Origin: Ochrobactrum quorumnocens
GTDB taxonomy: Bacteria > Pseudomonadota > Alphaproteobacteria > Rhizobiales > Rhizobiaceae
Length of the DNA stretch: 64,000 bases
Direction: 5' to 3'
Assembly (NCBI RefSeq): GCF_002278035.1
Contig: NZ_CP022603.1
Span: forward strand, 186,001-250,000
The notes under the pieces are model-generated. The model ran no database searches. It worked only from the letters and a program-made list of their open reading frames with translations, and was not told the origin of the DNA. Positions within the stretch are counted from its first letter, which is position 1. Each line of letters begins with the position of its first letter. This document shows, piece by piece, positions 41,990-50,685 of the stretch. A program made the position numbers and the translations under genes.

Positions 41990-43093
41990 ATGGGCGATAC
42001 CGCATTTTTGAATACTCTGCCTTTGCATGACCTGCATGAAGAAGCTGGCGCGCGCTTTGGCGGCTTTGCTGGCTGGAACATGCCGATCACTTATCCGCTC
42101 GGCGTGATGAAGGAGCACCTTCACACCCGCGCTCATGTCGGTCTTTTTGACATCTCCCATATGAAGCTGATCGAAGTGTCCGGCCCGGAAGCGGCGGAAC
42201 TTCTGGAGCAGACCTGTCCGCTTGATCCCGCAGCGCTTGGGGTAGGGCAGTCGAAATATACTTTCTTCCTTAATGAAAAAGGCGGCGTTCTTGACGATCT
42301 TATCGTCACGCGCCTTGGCGAAGATCGCTATATGGTTGTCGCCAATGCTGGCAATGCTGATGCAGATATTGAGCATCTTCAGGAAGAAGCCGCTGGCAAG
42401 GACGTAAAGGTCAATCCGCTTGACCGCGTTTTCATCGCCATTCAGGGACCAGAAGCAGATAGCGTCATTAAAGATTTGGGACTTGCTGGTTCCGATCTTT
42501 CTTTCATGAACGGTTTTGAGCCAAAGGCTGGCTGGTTCATGACCCGCTCAGGCTATACCGGCGAAGACGGCTTTGAAGTTGGCCTGCCTGCCGACGAAGC
42601 GCGTGAACTGGTGAAGAAGCTTCTCGCCGATGAGCGTGTCGAGTGGATCGGCCTTGCCGCCCGTGACAGCTTGCGCCTTGAAGCCGGACTTTGCCTGCAT
42701 GGTCAGGACATTACGCCAGAGACCGATCCGGTTTCGGCTGGTCTCACCTGGGCAATTTCCAAGCCAGTGCGCGAAAAGGCCGCTTTTAACGGCGCGCCAG
42801 CCGTGCTTGCTAGACTGGAGCAGGGCGTTGACGCAAAGCGCGTTGGCCTGAAGGCTGAAGGTCGCCAGCCAGTGCGCGCAGGCGTTGATCTTTTTGACGA
42901 GAGCGGCCGTCAGGTCGGCACCGTCACTTCGGGCGGGTTTGGTCCGTCCGCCGGTTTTCCGGTCGCCATGGGCTATGTCGAGCTTAGTCTCGCAAAGCCC
43001 GGCACCCGCATTTTCGCTGAAGTACGCGGTAACAAGGTTCCCGTTGACGTCTCAGCGCTTCCCTTCACACCACATCGCTATCGCAAAGGATGA
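41990..43093 (+). CDS. gcvT: Aminomethyltransferase, glycine cleavage T protein
   Basis: A 367-residue enzyme that transfers the methylene group from the H-protein-bound aminomethyl moiety to tetrahydrofolate, releasing ammonia. [42 protein letters not shown] (with the catalytic Asp region) and [14 protein letters not shown] are family signatures, and residues 280-367 form the C-terminal barrel. Translation starts after TCTGGAG behind the glycine riboswitch. The stop overlaps the gcvH ribosome site, so T, H and P are coupled. Normal length. Confidence 0.95.
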   Translation: MGDTAFLNTLPLHDLHEEAGARFGGFAGWNMPITYPLGVMKEHLHTRAHVGLFDISHMKLIEVSGPEAAELLEQTCPLDPAALGVGQSKYTFFLNEKGGVLDDLIVTRLGEDRYMVVANAGNADADIEHLQEEAAGKDVKVNPLDRVFIAIQGPEADSVIKDLGLAGSDLSFMNGFEPKAGWFMTRSGYTGEDGFEVGLPADEARELVKKLLADERVEWIGLAARDSLRLEAGLCLHGQDITPETDPVSAGLTWAISKPVREKAAFNGAPAVLARLEQGVDAKRVGLKAEGRQPVRAGVDLFDESGRQVGTVTSGGFGPSAGFPVAMGYVELSLAKPGTRIFAEVRGNKVPVDVSALPFTPHRYRKG

Positions 43094-43098
43094 TATCC

Positions 43099-43467
43099 AT
43101 GGCCAATATCCTGTTCACCGAAGATCATGAGTGGATCAGCGTCGAAGCTGGCGTTGCCACTGTCGGCATTACGATCCACGCACAGGAACAGCTCGGCGAC
43201 CTCGTATTCGTTGATCTGCCGGAAGTCGGTCGCACCGTTTCCAAGGGCGAGGGCATCGTCGTTGTAGAGTCCGTCAAGGCTGCTTCCGACGTTTATGCGC
43301 CGGTCGATGGCGAAGTGGTTGAAGTTAACGATGCCGTATCGAGCGATCCAGCACTCATCAATCAGGCCGCAGAAGGCGAAGGCTGGTTATTCAAGCTGAA
43401 GCTTTCCGATGAAGGCCAGCTTTCGGGTCTTCTAGACAAAGCTGGTTACGACAAACTCGTAGGATAA
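43099..43467 (+). CDS. gcvH: Glycine cleavage system H protein
   Basis: A 122-residue lipoyl carrier that shuttles the aminomethyl group between the P, T and L proteins. [16 protein letters not shown] is the standard start; [20 protein letters not shown] carries the lipoylated Lys60. ATG43099 is used rather than the in-frame ATG43090 that overlaps the gcvT stop, since it gives the family N-terminus and follows AAAGGATG. It is nine codons into the T-H junction and four bases before gcvP. Confidence 0.95.
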   Translation: MANILFTEDHEWISVEAGVATVGITIHAQEQLGDLVFVDLPEVGRTVSKGEGIVVVESVKAASDVYAPVDGEVVEVNDAVSSDPALINQAAEGEGWLFKLKLSDEGQLSGLLDKAGYDKLVG

Positions 43468-43471
43468 TGAA

Positions 43472-46285
43472 ATGACGCAACAGGTTCTACCCTTTGTTGC
43501 CCGTCATATCGGGCCAAGAGTTGAAGACGAGCGCGCAATGCTTGCAGCGCTCGGCCTTCCTTCCATGGAAACGCTGATCACGCAGGCTGTTCCGGCTTCG
43601 ATCCGGCTCAACCGCGCGCTTGATCTGCCAGCAGCTTTGAGCGAGCACGCAGCGCTTGCGGAACTCAGCGAAATTATGGACCGCAACGTGGTGAAGAAGA
43701 GCTTCATCGGTGCGGGCTATCATGGCGTGCTGACGCCGCCAGTTATCCAGCGCAACCTGTTTGAAAACCCGGCATGGTACACGGCCTATACGCCTTACCA
43801 GTCGGAAATAAGCCAGGGCCGTCTGGAACTGCTGTTCCATTTCCAGACGCTTGTTGCCGAGCTTTCCGGTCTTCCGGTTGCCTGTGCATCGCTTCTGGAT
43901 GAAGCAACTGCCGTTGCTGAAGCTGTTGGAGTTGCCGTTCGTCATCATCGCGACAAGCGTGAGCGCGTTCTGCTTGCAGGCGATCTGCATCCGCAGACTG
44001 TTGATGTGATCAACACCCGCGCCGAGCCGCTTGGCTGGCAGGTTGAAGCTGGAAGCACGGTTGATGACAACACGGCTGCTGTCATTGTACCTTGGCCGGA
44101 TACACGCGGCGTTTATGGCGACTTCACCGCTGTCATCGCCGATGCAAAGGCCAAAGGCGCTCTGGTGATCGCTGTCGCTGATCCACTGGCGCTGACAATT
44201 CTGGAAGCCCCTGCAAAGTGGGGCGCGGATATGGTTGTTGGCTCCATGCAGCGCTTTGGTGTGCCGATGGGCTTTGGCGGTCCACACGCTGCATATCTCG
44301 CAGTGTCCGAGCCTCTGACCCGCATCATTCCGGGCCGCATTGTCGGTCAGTCGGTTGATGCACATGGCCGTGCTGCCTATCGTCTGGCGCTCCAGACGCG
44401 TGAACAGCATATCCGTCGTGACAAGGCGACATCAAACATCTGCACCGCACAGGCGCTGCTCGCCAATATGGCTGCATCCTTCGCCATCTGGCATGGCCCG
44501 ACAGGCCTTCAGGCCATTGCAACGCGTGTTGCCGGTCTTGCGTCGCGCTTTGCAACGAGCCTCAAGGCTGCTGGCATCGAAATCGCAGGCGACAGCCTGT
44601 TCGATACGGTCACGATTAAGCTTTCGGGCAAAGCCGCAAGCATTGCAGACGAAGCCGACAAGGGTGGCCGTCTGCTCCGCGTCATCGATGCGGATACGGT
44701 TGGTGTGACCTTTGATGAAACCTCGAACGAAGACGATCTTGCAGCACTCGCTGTTCTGTTTGGTGCAAAGCCAGTCGGCAATGACGATCTTCTCGTGCCA
44801 TCCAAGGGACGTGGCGAAGGCTTCCTGACCCAGGATGTGTTCCATTCGCACCGTTCCGAAACCGAGATGATGCGCTTTCTGCGTCGTCTGGCCGATAAGG
44901 ATCTGGCGCTTGACCGTGCAATGATCCCACTTGGCTCGTGCACAATGAAGCTCAATGCAGCAGCAGAAATGATGCCGGTAAGCTGGAACACAGTTGCCAA
45001 TCTGCATCCATTTGCTCCAGCCGCGCAGACAACCGGTTATGCCAGGATGACTTCGGATGTCGAAGCGTGGCTTTGCGAAATCACCGGCTTTGCAGGTGTT
45101 TCGCTACAGCCAAACGCTGGTAGTCAGGGCGAATATGCGGGTCTTCTCGCAATCCGTCACTATCACCAGTCGCGCGGCGAAGGTCATCGCAATATCTGCC
45201 TGATCCCATCATCCGCACACGGCACCAACCCTGCCAGTGCTTCGATGGCCGGCATGAGCGTTGTCGTCGTCAATTGCCGTCCTGACGGCGATATCGACAT
45301 TGATGATCTGAAAGCCAAGGCTGAAAAGCATCGCGATAATCTCGCCGCGTTCATGATCACCTATCCGTCGACCTATGGCGTGTTCGAAGAAGGCATCAAG
45401 GCTTTCTGCGAAATCGTCCATGACAATGGCGGTCAGGTCTATTTCGACGGCGCAAACCTCAATGCGCTCGTTGGCCTTGCTCGTCCTTGCGATATTGGCG
45501 CCGACGTTTGCCATATGAACCTGCACAAGACCTTCTGCATTCCACATGGCGGCGGTGGTCCGGGTGTCGGTCCGATTGGCGTTGCTAAACATCTCGTACC
45601 TTATCTGCCGGGTCATGTTGATATCGGTTCCAAGCACGCGGTTTCGGCTGCACCTTTTGGTAGTGCATCCATTCTGGTCATTACGTGGATGTATATCCGC
45701 ATGATGGGCGGCGCTGGATTGAAGAAGGCGACCGAGGCTGCAATCCTCAACGCCAACTACATCGCGCATCGTCTGAAGGACGCTTATCCGATCCTTTACA
45801 CCGGCGCGCATGATCGCGTGGCGCATGAGTGCATCGTGGATACGCGTGTGCTCAAAGACAGCGCAGGCGTCACCGTAGAAGACGTGGCCAAGCGCCTGAT
45901 CGACTACGGTTTCCATGCACCGACCATGTCGTGGCCGGTTGCCGGAACGCTGATGATCGAACCGACCGAGTCTGAACCAAAGTCGGAAATCGATCGTCTT
46001 TGTGATGCGATGATTGCCATTGCAGGCGAGGCGAAGAAGGTTGCCGACGGCATCTGGCAAAAGGATGACAATCCGCTTGCCAACGCGCCGCATACGGCAG
46101 GTGATACTCTGGCAACAGAATGGACTCACCCTTATACGCGTGAGGAAGCTGTGTTCCCGGCGAGTGCCCTTGGTGGTGATTTTGACACGACGGCAAAATA
46201 CTGGCCGCCGGTCAGCCGCGTCGACAATGTCGGTGGTGACAGAAACCTCATCTGTTCCTGCCCGCCGGTTGCGTCTTACGGTTGA
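43472..46285 (+). CDS. gcvP: Glycine dehydrogenase (decarboxylating), P protein
   Basis: A 937-residue PLP enzyme, the single-chain form of P protein. It decarboxylates glycine and passes the aminomethyl group to lipoyl-H protein. The N-terminal half ([20 protein letters not shown]) is non-catalytic; the C-terminal half has [15 protein letters not shown] and [20 protein letters not shown] with PLP Lys686. [13 protein letters not shown] is another signature. Length is close to E. coli GcvP (957). Last gene of the riboswitch-controlled operon. Lipoamide dehydrogenase is encoded elsewhere. Confidence 0.95.
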   Translation: MTQQVLPFVARHIGPRVEDERAMLAALGLPSMETLITQAVPASIRLNRALDLPAALSEHAALAELSEIMDRNVVKKSFIGAGYHGVLTPPVIQRNLFENPAWYTAYTPYQSEISQGRLELLFHFQTLVAELSGLPVACASLLDEATAVAEAVGVAVRHHRDKRERVLLAGDLHPQTVDVINTRAEPLGWQVEAGSTVDDNTAAVIVPWPDTRGVYGDFTAVIADAKAKGALVIAVADPLALTILEAPAKWGADMVVGSMQRFGVPMGFGGPHAAYLAVSEPLTRIIPGRIVGQSVDAHGRAAYRLALQTREQHIRRDKATSNICTAQALLANMAASFAIWHGPTGLQAIATRVAGLASRFATSLKAAGIEIAGDSLFDTVTIKLSGKAASIADEADKGGRLLRVIDADTVGVTFDETSNEDDLAALAVLFGAKPVGNDDLLVPSKGRGEGFLTQDVFHSHRSETEMMRFLRRLADKDLALDRAMIPLGSCTMKLNAAAEMMPVSWNTVANLHPFAPAAQTTGYARMTSDVEAWLCEITGFAGVSLQPNAGSQGEYAGLLAIRHYHQSRGEGHRNICLIPSSAHGTNPASASMAGMSVVVVNCRPDGDIDIDDLKAKAEKHRDNLAAFMITYPSTYGVFEEGIKAFCEIVHDNGGQVYFDGANLNALVGLARPCDIGADVCHMNLHKTFCIPHGGGGPGVGPIGVAKHLVPYLPGHVDIGSKHAVSAAPFGSASILVITWMYIRMMGGAGLKKATEAAILNANYIAHRLKDAYPILYTGAHDRVAHECIVDTRVLKDSAGVTVEDVAKRLIDYGFHAPTMSWPVAGTLMIEPTESEPKSEIDRLCDAMIAIAGEAKKVADGIWQKDDNPLANAPHTAGDTLATEWTHPYTREEAVFPASALGGDFDTTAKYWPPVSRVDNVGGDRNLICSCPPVASYG

Positions 46286-46321
46286 TATCTGGTGGTGTTT
46301 TAACACTTTGTAAAGCGACAG

Positions 46322-46348
46322 GTCGGAGCGGTACTCTATCGCTCCGAC
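46322..46348. other. GC-rich hairpin downstream of gcvP
   Basis: GTCGGAGCG (46322-46330) pairs perfectly with CGCTCCGAC (46340-46348) across nine bases but has no T-run on either side. It may protect the gcv transcript 3' end or act as a processing barrier. The T-run terminator lies 137 bases further on. Confidence 0.55.
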
Positions 46349-46484
46349 AGAAATAAAATCACCTGATTCTAATGCCGGTTTTGTTTGTCGGCGAAAGAAT
46401 TGGGAACGTCTTTTTGCAGCGGAAATGATGCAAGAACCATGTTCTCTAACAGTCATTTCCGTCAGAAAACTGTCATTATTTTTG

Positions 46485-46516
46485 AAAGCGCTGCGGTAAC
46501 GTAGCGCTTTTTATTT
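46485..46516 (+). terminator. Rho-independent terminator of the gcv operon
   Basis: AAAGCGCT (46485-46492) pairs with AGCGCTTT (46503-46510), with an inner CG/CG pair, followed by TTATTTTAG. It is 200 bases after the gcvP stop, leaving a long 3' UTR with no gene. Confidence 0.8.
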
Positions 46517-46550
46517 TAGTTCTAACTTACTGAAATTTAGCCAAAAAAAG

Positions 46551-46572
46551 AGCCGGACTAAAAAGTCCGGCT
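46551..46572 (-). terminator. Minus-strand rho-independent terminator of the solitary cuckoo RNA
   Basis: On the minus strand AGCCGGACT pairs with AGTCCGGCT around TTTTA and is followed by CTTTTTTTGG. It ends a transcript running leftwards from about 46800, which contains the hairpin at 46616-46652. No protein gene with a credible start precedes it on that strand. Confidence 0.88.
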
Positions 46573-46615
46573 AAGTTATGAAGGTGCCATAAAGGCAAAC
46601 CTCCAGAGGGGAACA

Positions 46616-46652
46616 CTTACCGCGCGCAATGGGAGGAGGCGCAAGCGGTAAG
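46616..46652 (-). ncRNA. Solitary cuckoo-type small RNA hairpin
   Basis: On the minus strand CTTACCGC pairs with GCGGTAAG and an inner GCGC with GCGC (two bulged Ts), presenting a loop with CTCCTCCCATT (plus-strand GGGAGGAGG at 46631-46639). This is the anti-Shine-Dalgarno loop of the cuckoo family. A perfect terminator lies 44 bases downstream. Unlike the pair at 40395-40468 it has no DUF1127 gene upstream. Confidence 0.75.
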
Positions 46653-46950
46653 CACCTGTCATATGGACCGGTTGCAACCATTCTTCAACCCCTGAAACAC
46701 GAAATTTTTGACCATTTCGGAAAATTCTGAAACTTTTCGGAATTTTGACTGTTTCAGGCAGTTGATTGGTCAATGTTTGAGCTCGTTATGCAGGCTCACG
46801 GTGCTCCAAATCGAAACAATCTCCTGTTGCATTGCCGAGGCAACTGCGACTCGTAAATCAAGCCCCTAAGTTTTGCGGGTGTATTCGCGTGGCCTCATGT
46901 CTAGAGTATAGTCGGGAAATTGATTGGCATCGCTGCGAACGGGAGAGTTC
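46653..46950. other. Non-coding region upstream of the solitary cuckoo RNA and of the next gene
   Basis: It contains an AT-rich 46690-46760 stretch with repeated TTTCGGAA/GTTTCAG elements (CTGAAAC and GTTTCAG inverted copies) that probably belong to the 5' part of the minus-strand RNA. An imperfect GTTGC/GCAAC palindrome lies near 46832-46850. The gene starting at 46951 has its ribosome site GGGAGAG at 46940-46946. Promoters were not identified with confidence. Confidence 0.4.
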
Positions 46951-47385
46951 ATGGATTTGCGGCTGCTTCTACTTATGGTTATCGCCGGGATAGGGCTTGG
47001 CGTTCTGGCAATTCATTTTTTGGGTGGGGGAACAAAGCGCAGCATTCTTGCTGACGACGAAACGGTCAAAGAGCGTTTCCATCTCGATTATCCCGAAATC
47101 GAGATTGGTGAAATTTGCTACACCGAAGTTCGCGGCACAGCATTTTTTCCGCTGGCAGGACTTGGAACGGGGCTGGTGCATAGCGTTGGGGATCGGTTTT
47201 TGACGCGCTGTCTGGTTGCGTCCGATGTTCTCGCACTTGTGGAGAACGGCAATACCGAACTCATACTGCATATGAAAGATTTCACCTGGCCCAAGGTCGA
47301 ACTGGTCTTTACCGACGCGATAGATCGGAAGAAGGTGAAAGACTGGCTGTCGGTTCCATCTTACGAGGGGAAGCTGCATGAATAG
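46951..47385 (+). CDS. Membrane-anchored hypothetical protein
   Basis: A 144-residue protein with one N-terminal transmembrane helix (LRLLLLMVIAGIGLGVLAIH, followed by FLGGG) and a soluble domain of mixed helices and strands: VKERFHLDYPEIEIGEICYT, FFPLAGLGTGLVHSVGDRFL, WPKVELVFTDAIDRKKVKDW. No motif was recognised. ATG46951 follows GGGAGAG; an upstream TTG is less likely. Its 3' end overlaps the hydroxylase gene by eight bases, so the two are translationally coupled and probably function together at the membrane. Confidence 0.75.
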   Translation: MDLRLLLLMVIAGIGLGVLAIHFLGGGTKRSILADDETVKERFHLDYPEIEIGEICYTEVRGTAFFPLAGLGTGLVHSVGDRFLTRCLVASDVLALVENGNTELILHMKDFTWPKVELVFTDAIDRKKVKDWLSVPSYEGKLHE

Positions 47386-48322
47386 CAATCCGGTATTCTT
47401 GGATGTGACGCGCCTCGCAATTCCACTTTATGTATTGGGAATTTTGATCGAGCTGGTTGCGATCCGCTACTGGAAACGGAGGGGAGAGTTCGAAACACGC
47501 GACGCTCTGACCAGCCTGCTGATGGGGGCGGGGAATGTTGCAGCCGGTCTGCTGCTCGGTTTTGTCTCCGTCGTTGCGCTATTGTGGGTGTGGCAGTTTC
47601 GGCTCTTCGACCTGGGCCTGCATTGGTGGGTTTTCGTTGTCGCCTTCATTTTCGATGATCTGCGTTACTACTGCTACCATCGCATAGCGCATCGCGTGCG
47701 TTGGGTTTGGGCAGAGCACGTCAACCATCATTCAAGCCAGCATTATAATCTAACAACCGCTTTGCGGCAGTCGTGGACCGGGCAGATGACAGGCATGTTC
47801 GTGCTGCAGGTCCCTCTCGTTCTGCTCGGGTTTCATCCGGCAGTGATTGCTTTTGTCTACGGCTTTAATCTGATTTATCAGTTCTGGATCCATACCGAAG
47901 CCGTCGACAAACTTCCGCGGCCAATCGAGTATATTTTCAACACGCCGTCGCATCATCGCGTACATCACGCCACGAACCCGCGCTATCTCGATGCCAATTA
48001 TGCGGGCACGCTGATTATCTGGGATCGGATGTTTGGCACATTTGTCGAAGAATTACCGGAAGATATGCCGCGCTACGGCATTGTGAAGAATGTTGGCACG
48101 TTCAATCCCGTGCGCGTGGCGTTCCATGAATGGTTCGGTATGTTGAAGGACGTGTTCTCGCCGGGCCTGACCTTGCGCCAACGTCTTCTATATATGATCG
48201 CGCCACCTGGCTGGAGTCACGACGGAAGCCGCAAAACATCGGAAGATTTGAAGGCTGACTATGTGAGGCTTAACCCGTCGGAAGCGGGCAAAGCGGGATT
48301 GCCCGGAAATATTAAACGGTAA
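47378..48322 (+). CDS. Sterol desaturase/fatty acid hydroxylase superfamily protein
   Basis: A 314-residue di-iron membrane enzyme. Four to five hydrophobic segments flank the histidine clusters HRIAHR, HVNHHSSQHYN and HHRVHHATN, which coordinate the two irons. WAEHVNHHSSQHYNLTTALR is the bacterial ERG3/alkylglycerol-monooxygenase-like pattern. It uses oxygen to hydroxylate or desaturate a lipid; the substrate (hopanoid, carotenoid, ornithine lipid or other) cannot be told. ATG47378 lies inside the end of the preceding membrane-protein gene behind GAGGGGAAG. A strong terminator follows. Confidence 0.87.
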   Translation: MNSNPVFLDVTRLAIPLYVLGILIELVAIRYWKRRGEFETRDALTSLLMGAGNVAAGLLLGFVSVVALLWVWQFRLFDLGLHWWVFVVAFIFDDLRYYCYHRIAHRVRWVWAEHVNHHSSQHYNLTTALRQSWTGQMTGMFVLQVPLVLLGFHPAVIAFVYGFNLIYQFWIHTEAVDKLPRPIEYIFNTPSHHRVHHATNPRYLDANYAGTLIIWDRMFGTFVEELPEDMPRYGIVKNVGTFNPVRVAFHEWFGMLKDVFSPGLTLRQRLLYMIAPPGWSHDGSRKTSEDLKADYVRLNPSEAGKAGLPGNIKR

Positions 48323-48376
48323 TTCGATAGAATTTCGGATGGTAGCCGAGGCTTGATAGCCGCAATTCAATACGCG

Positions 48377-48401
48377 AAAAGGCTTCACTATGAAGCCTTT
48401 T
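48377..48401 (+). terminator. Rho-independent terminator
   Basis: AAAAGGCTTCA (48377-48387) pairs perfectly with TGAAGCCTTTT (48391-48401) across a three-base loop (CTA); the stem itself ends in TTTT. It lies 55 bases after the hydroxylase gene. Confidence 0.82.
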
Positions 48402-48450
48402 CAAAGGCTTACTGTACCTCAAAAAAATTGCAGTCTCATCAGGGGTAGCT

Positions 48451-48470
48451 AACTTACATCGCTGTAAGTT
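48451..48470. promoter_or_regulatory. Palindrome AACTTACA-TCGC-TGTAAGTT upstream of efeU
   Basis: Two perfect eight-base arms surround TCGC, 11 bases upstream of the ICE box and about 170 bases before efeU. It does not match an iron-box motif known to me; the arms resemble TetR- or FNR-family half-sites. It is probably a second operator for the iron-uptake operon. Confidence 0.55.
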
Positions 48471-48480
48471 TCTGAAATAG

Positions 48481-48495
48481 TTAGAATAATTCTAA
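48481..48495. promoter_or_regulatory. Iron control element (ICE/Irr box) upstream of efeUOB
   Basis: TTAGAA-TAA-TTCTAA is a perfect inverted repeat equal to the core of the Rhizobiales ICE motif (TTTAGAA-N3-TTCTAAA), bound by the haem-responsive iron regulator Irr. It lies 147 bases upstream of efeU in a region with no other gene, so the Efe iron importer is probably Irr-regulated. The 48323-48642 gap otherwise contains the terminator at 48377 and the palindrome at 48451. Confidence 0.82.
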
Positions 48496-48642
48496 AACAT
48501 TCCCATGGTAGTCAACTTCATTTGGCTTGCAGCGGTGCGCGCGTAGATATAGAAAGATGACAAATAGACGAAGGCTTGTGCCGGTTGTGAAGAGTGTCAA
48601 TCAAGGGGCGGATTGATCACTCTGCCTTTTGGATGAACTCGA

Positions 48643-49482
48643 ATGCTCGTACCATTTCTCATCATGTTCCGCGAAGGCGTGGAAGCTGCGCTAATCGTTG
48701 GCATTATCGCGAGCTATCTGCACCAGACCGGACGCAGCGCCTGGATGCCGGTTGTTTGGATTGGTGTGCTGCTGGCCCTGGCGATGTCGCTGGCAGTTGG
48801 CGCAATCCTCCAGCTTGTAAGCGCAGAATTCCCGCAAAGGGCGCAGGAGCTTTTCGAGGCCATTATCGGGCTCATAGCCGTTTTCGTGCTGACGTCCATG
48901 GTTTTCTGGATGCGTAAGGCGGCTCGTTCCATCAAAGCGGAACTGCATCATTCCATTGATGCGGCATTTGAAACGCCCACGCATAAGGGCTTCGGTCTGA
49001 TCCTGATGGTGTTCTTTGCTGTGGCCCGTGAGGGGCTTGAGTCGGTCTTCTTCCTGCTCGCCGCATTCCAGCAGAGCGAAGGTGGCGCGGCACCGCTTGG
49101 CGCATTGCTCGGTGTTCTGCTTGCCGCTTTGGTTGGTTACGGTATCTATCGTGGTGGCCTGAAACTCAATCTGCGCCGCTTCTTCCGCTGGACCGGTGTT
49201 TTCATACTGATTATCGCAGCGGGCATTCTCGCAAATTCGGTGATGGCGCTGCATGAGGCTGGTATCTGGAACCACTTCCAGACGGTCGTGTTCGACACGA
49301 GCGAAATCCTGCCGCTCGACAGCACGCTTGGCTCGGTTCTGGCTGGTATCTTCGGCTATATCGCAACGCCGACGATCAGCGAAGTGGTTGCCTATCTCGG
49401 CTTCCTCGTGCCTGCGCTCATTATTTTCCTGATGCCGTCTTCCGCACCTGCGCAGAGCGCAGCCGCGAAGCACACAGTTTAA
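48643..49482 (+). CDS. efeU: Ferrous/ferric iron permease EfeU (FTR1 family)
   Basis: A 279-residue membrane permease of the oxidase-dependent FTR1/EfeU family with seven hydrophobic segments. The two iron-binding REGLE-type motifs are REGVE (10-14) and REGLE (129-133). FALEGL-like substitutions are not seen, so both motifs are intact. It imports ferric iron delivered by EfeO and EfeB. ATG48643 gives the family start MLVPFLIMFREG. First gene of efeU-efeO-efeB-efeO2, 147 bases after an ICE box. Confidence 0.92.
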   Translation: MLVPFLIMFREGVEAALIVGIIASYLHQTGRSAWMPVVWIGVLLALAMSLAVGAILQLVSAEFPQRAQELFEAIIGLIAVFVLTSMVFWMRKAARSIKAELHHSIDAAFETPTHKGFGLILMVFFAVAREGLESVFFLLAAFQQSEGGAAPLGALLGVLLAALVGYGIYRGGLKLNLRRFFRWTGVFILIIAAGILANSVMALHEAGIWNHFQTVVFDTSEILPLDSTLGSVLAGIFGYIATPTISEVVAYLGFLVPALIIFLMPSSAPAQSAAAKHTV

Positions 49483-49497
49483 TCGAAGAGATTTTCC

Positions 49498-50685
49498 ATG
49501 ACCAAGCCGCAAAGCCCAAAACCTGCTGCACCATTCTCCCGCAACCTCGTGCGAGCGGTTCTGGTGCTGGCCATTCTGCTGGTGCTGGCGGCAGGTGCTG
49601 CTTTCTATTACGCCTCGCGCGTTTCAGATAAATCGCGCCATGCAGATGGTGATGGCAAAGTACAGATCGTGGTCAACGCGAAAAGCTGCGATCCAAATGA
49701 ACTGACGGTTCCGGCTGGGCGCACGGTTTTTGAAATCGTCAACAAGTCCGACCGCTCGGTTGAATGGGAAATTCTCGACGGCGTGATGGTTCTAGAAGAG
49801 CGCGAGAATATCGCACCGGGCTTCAAGCAGATGCTTTCCGCCAAGCTTTCGCCAGGCGAATACCAGATTACTTGCGGCCTTCTTTCCAATCCGCGCGGAA
49901 AGCTGATTGTGACACCATCGGCAAGCAGCGAAGCAGAAAAGGGTAAGATGCCGCTGACCGCTTTCCTTGGTGCGTTGGCTGAATATCAGATTTATCTGGC
50001 TACCGAAGTCGCTGAGTTCCAGAAGGCTGTTGCCACGCTTTCGGATGCCGTTTCAAGCGGCAATATCGAAGCCGCACAGACTGCTTATGCACCGGCGCGC
50101 GAAGCCTATGCCCGTATTGCTCCCGTTTCAGAAGCTTTCTCTGATCTTGATACGGCAATCAATGCACGCGCCGATTTCTTTGAAAGGCGTGAGCAGGACC
50201 CAGCATTCGGTGGTCTTCATCGCATTGAGTACGGGCTTTTTGAGCAGAAGTCGCTGGATGGCCTTCAGCCTGTAGCAACGAAGCTCGTGCAGGATGCCGC
50301 TGGTCTGAAAGACCGCATCCGTGCGTTGCGTATTTCGCCTGACCGGATGCTGGCAGGCACATCGTCAGCGCTCAACCGCTTTGCGTCTACCGCTGCTGAC
50401 GCAGGCGATGATCGCTATGCACACACAGATTTGCAGGTATTTGCAGGCCTTGTTGAAGGCTCCGCAAAGACGGCGGACGTATTGCGTCCGATCATCGTCA
50501 AAGTCGATTCTAAGGCATTTGAAGGGATTGATGCTCAGGTGTCTGCCGTGAAGGCGCTGCTAAGTGCTCAGAATGGCAAGGCATACAACACGCTTTCTAC
50601 AGACGAGAAGGCGAAGATCAAGGACGGCGCGACTGCTCTCGCCGACCAGTTTTCAAAACTCCGCGATCAACTTGGAGTGGATTAA
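49498..50685 (+). CDS. efeO: EfeO periplasmic iron-uptake protein (cupredoxin + M75)
   Basis: A 395-residue exported protein. An N-terminal hydrophobic anchor (VLVLAILLVLAAGAAFYYAS) precedes a cupredoxin domain (residues about 55-140; VNAKSCDPNELTVPAG, EYQITCGLLSNPRGK). A C-terminal imelysin/M75 domain carries the metal-binding HRIEYGLF (HxxE). EfeO is thought to bind iron or copper and pass iron to EfeU. The cupredoxin His/Met ligands are not all obvious. Starts 15 bases after efeU; the stop overlaps the EfeB start (TAATG). Confidence 0.9.
   Translation: MTKPQSPKPAAPFSRNLVRAVLVLAILLVLAAGAAFYYASRVSDKSRHADGDGKVQIVVNAKSCDPNELTVPAGRTVFEIVNKSDRSVEWEILDGVMVLEERENIAPGFKQMLSAKLSPGEYQITCGLLSNPRGKLIVTPSASSEAEKGKMPLTAFLGALAEYQIYLATEVAEFQKAVATLSDAVSSGNIEAAQTAYAPAREAYARIAPVSEAFSDLDTAINARADFFERREQDPAFGGLHRIEYGLFEQKSLDGLQPVATKLVQDAAGLKDRIRALRISPDRMLAGTSSALNRFASTAADAGDDRYAHTDLQVFAGLVEGSAKTADVLRPIIVKVDSKAFEGIDAQVSAVKALLSAQNGKAYNTLSTDEKAKIKDGATALADQFSKLRDQLGVD

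Noticed and set aside
45209..46456. 415-codon minus-strand frame opposite gcvP
   Set aside because: Shadow of gcvP caused by third-position bias; no ribosome site or family features.
46576..46773. 65-codon minus-strand frame over the solitary cuckoo hairpin
   Set aside because: It needs a TTG start without a ribosome site, its composition is not protein-like, and the hairpin and terminator explain the segment better as RNA.
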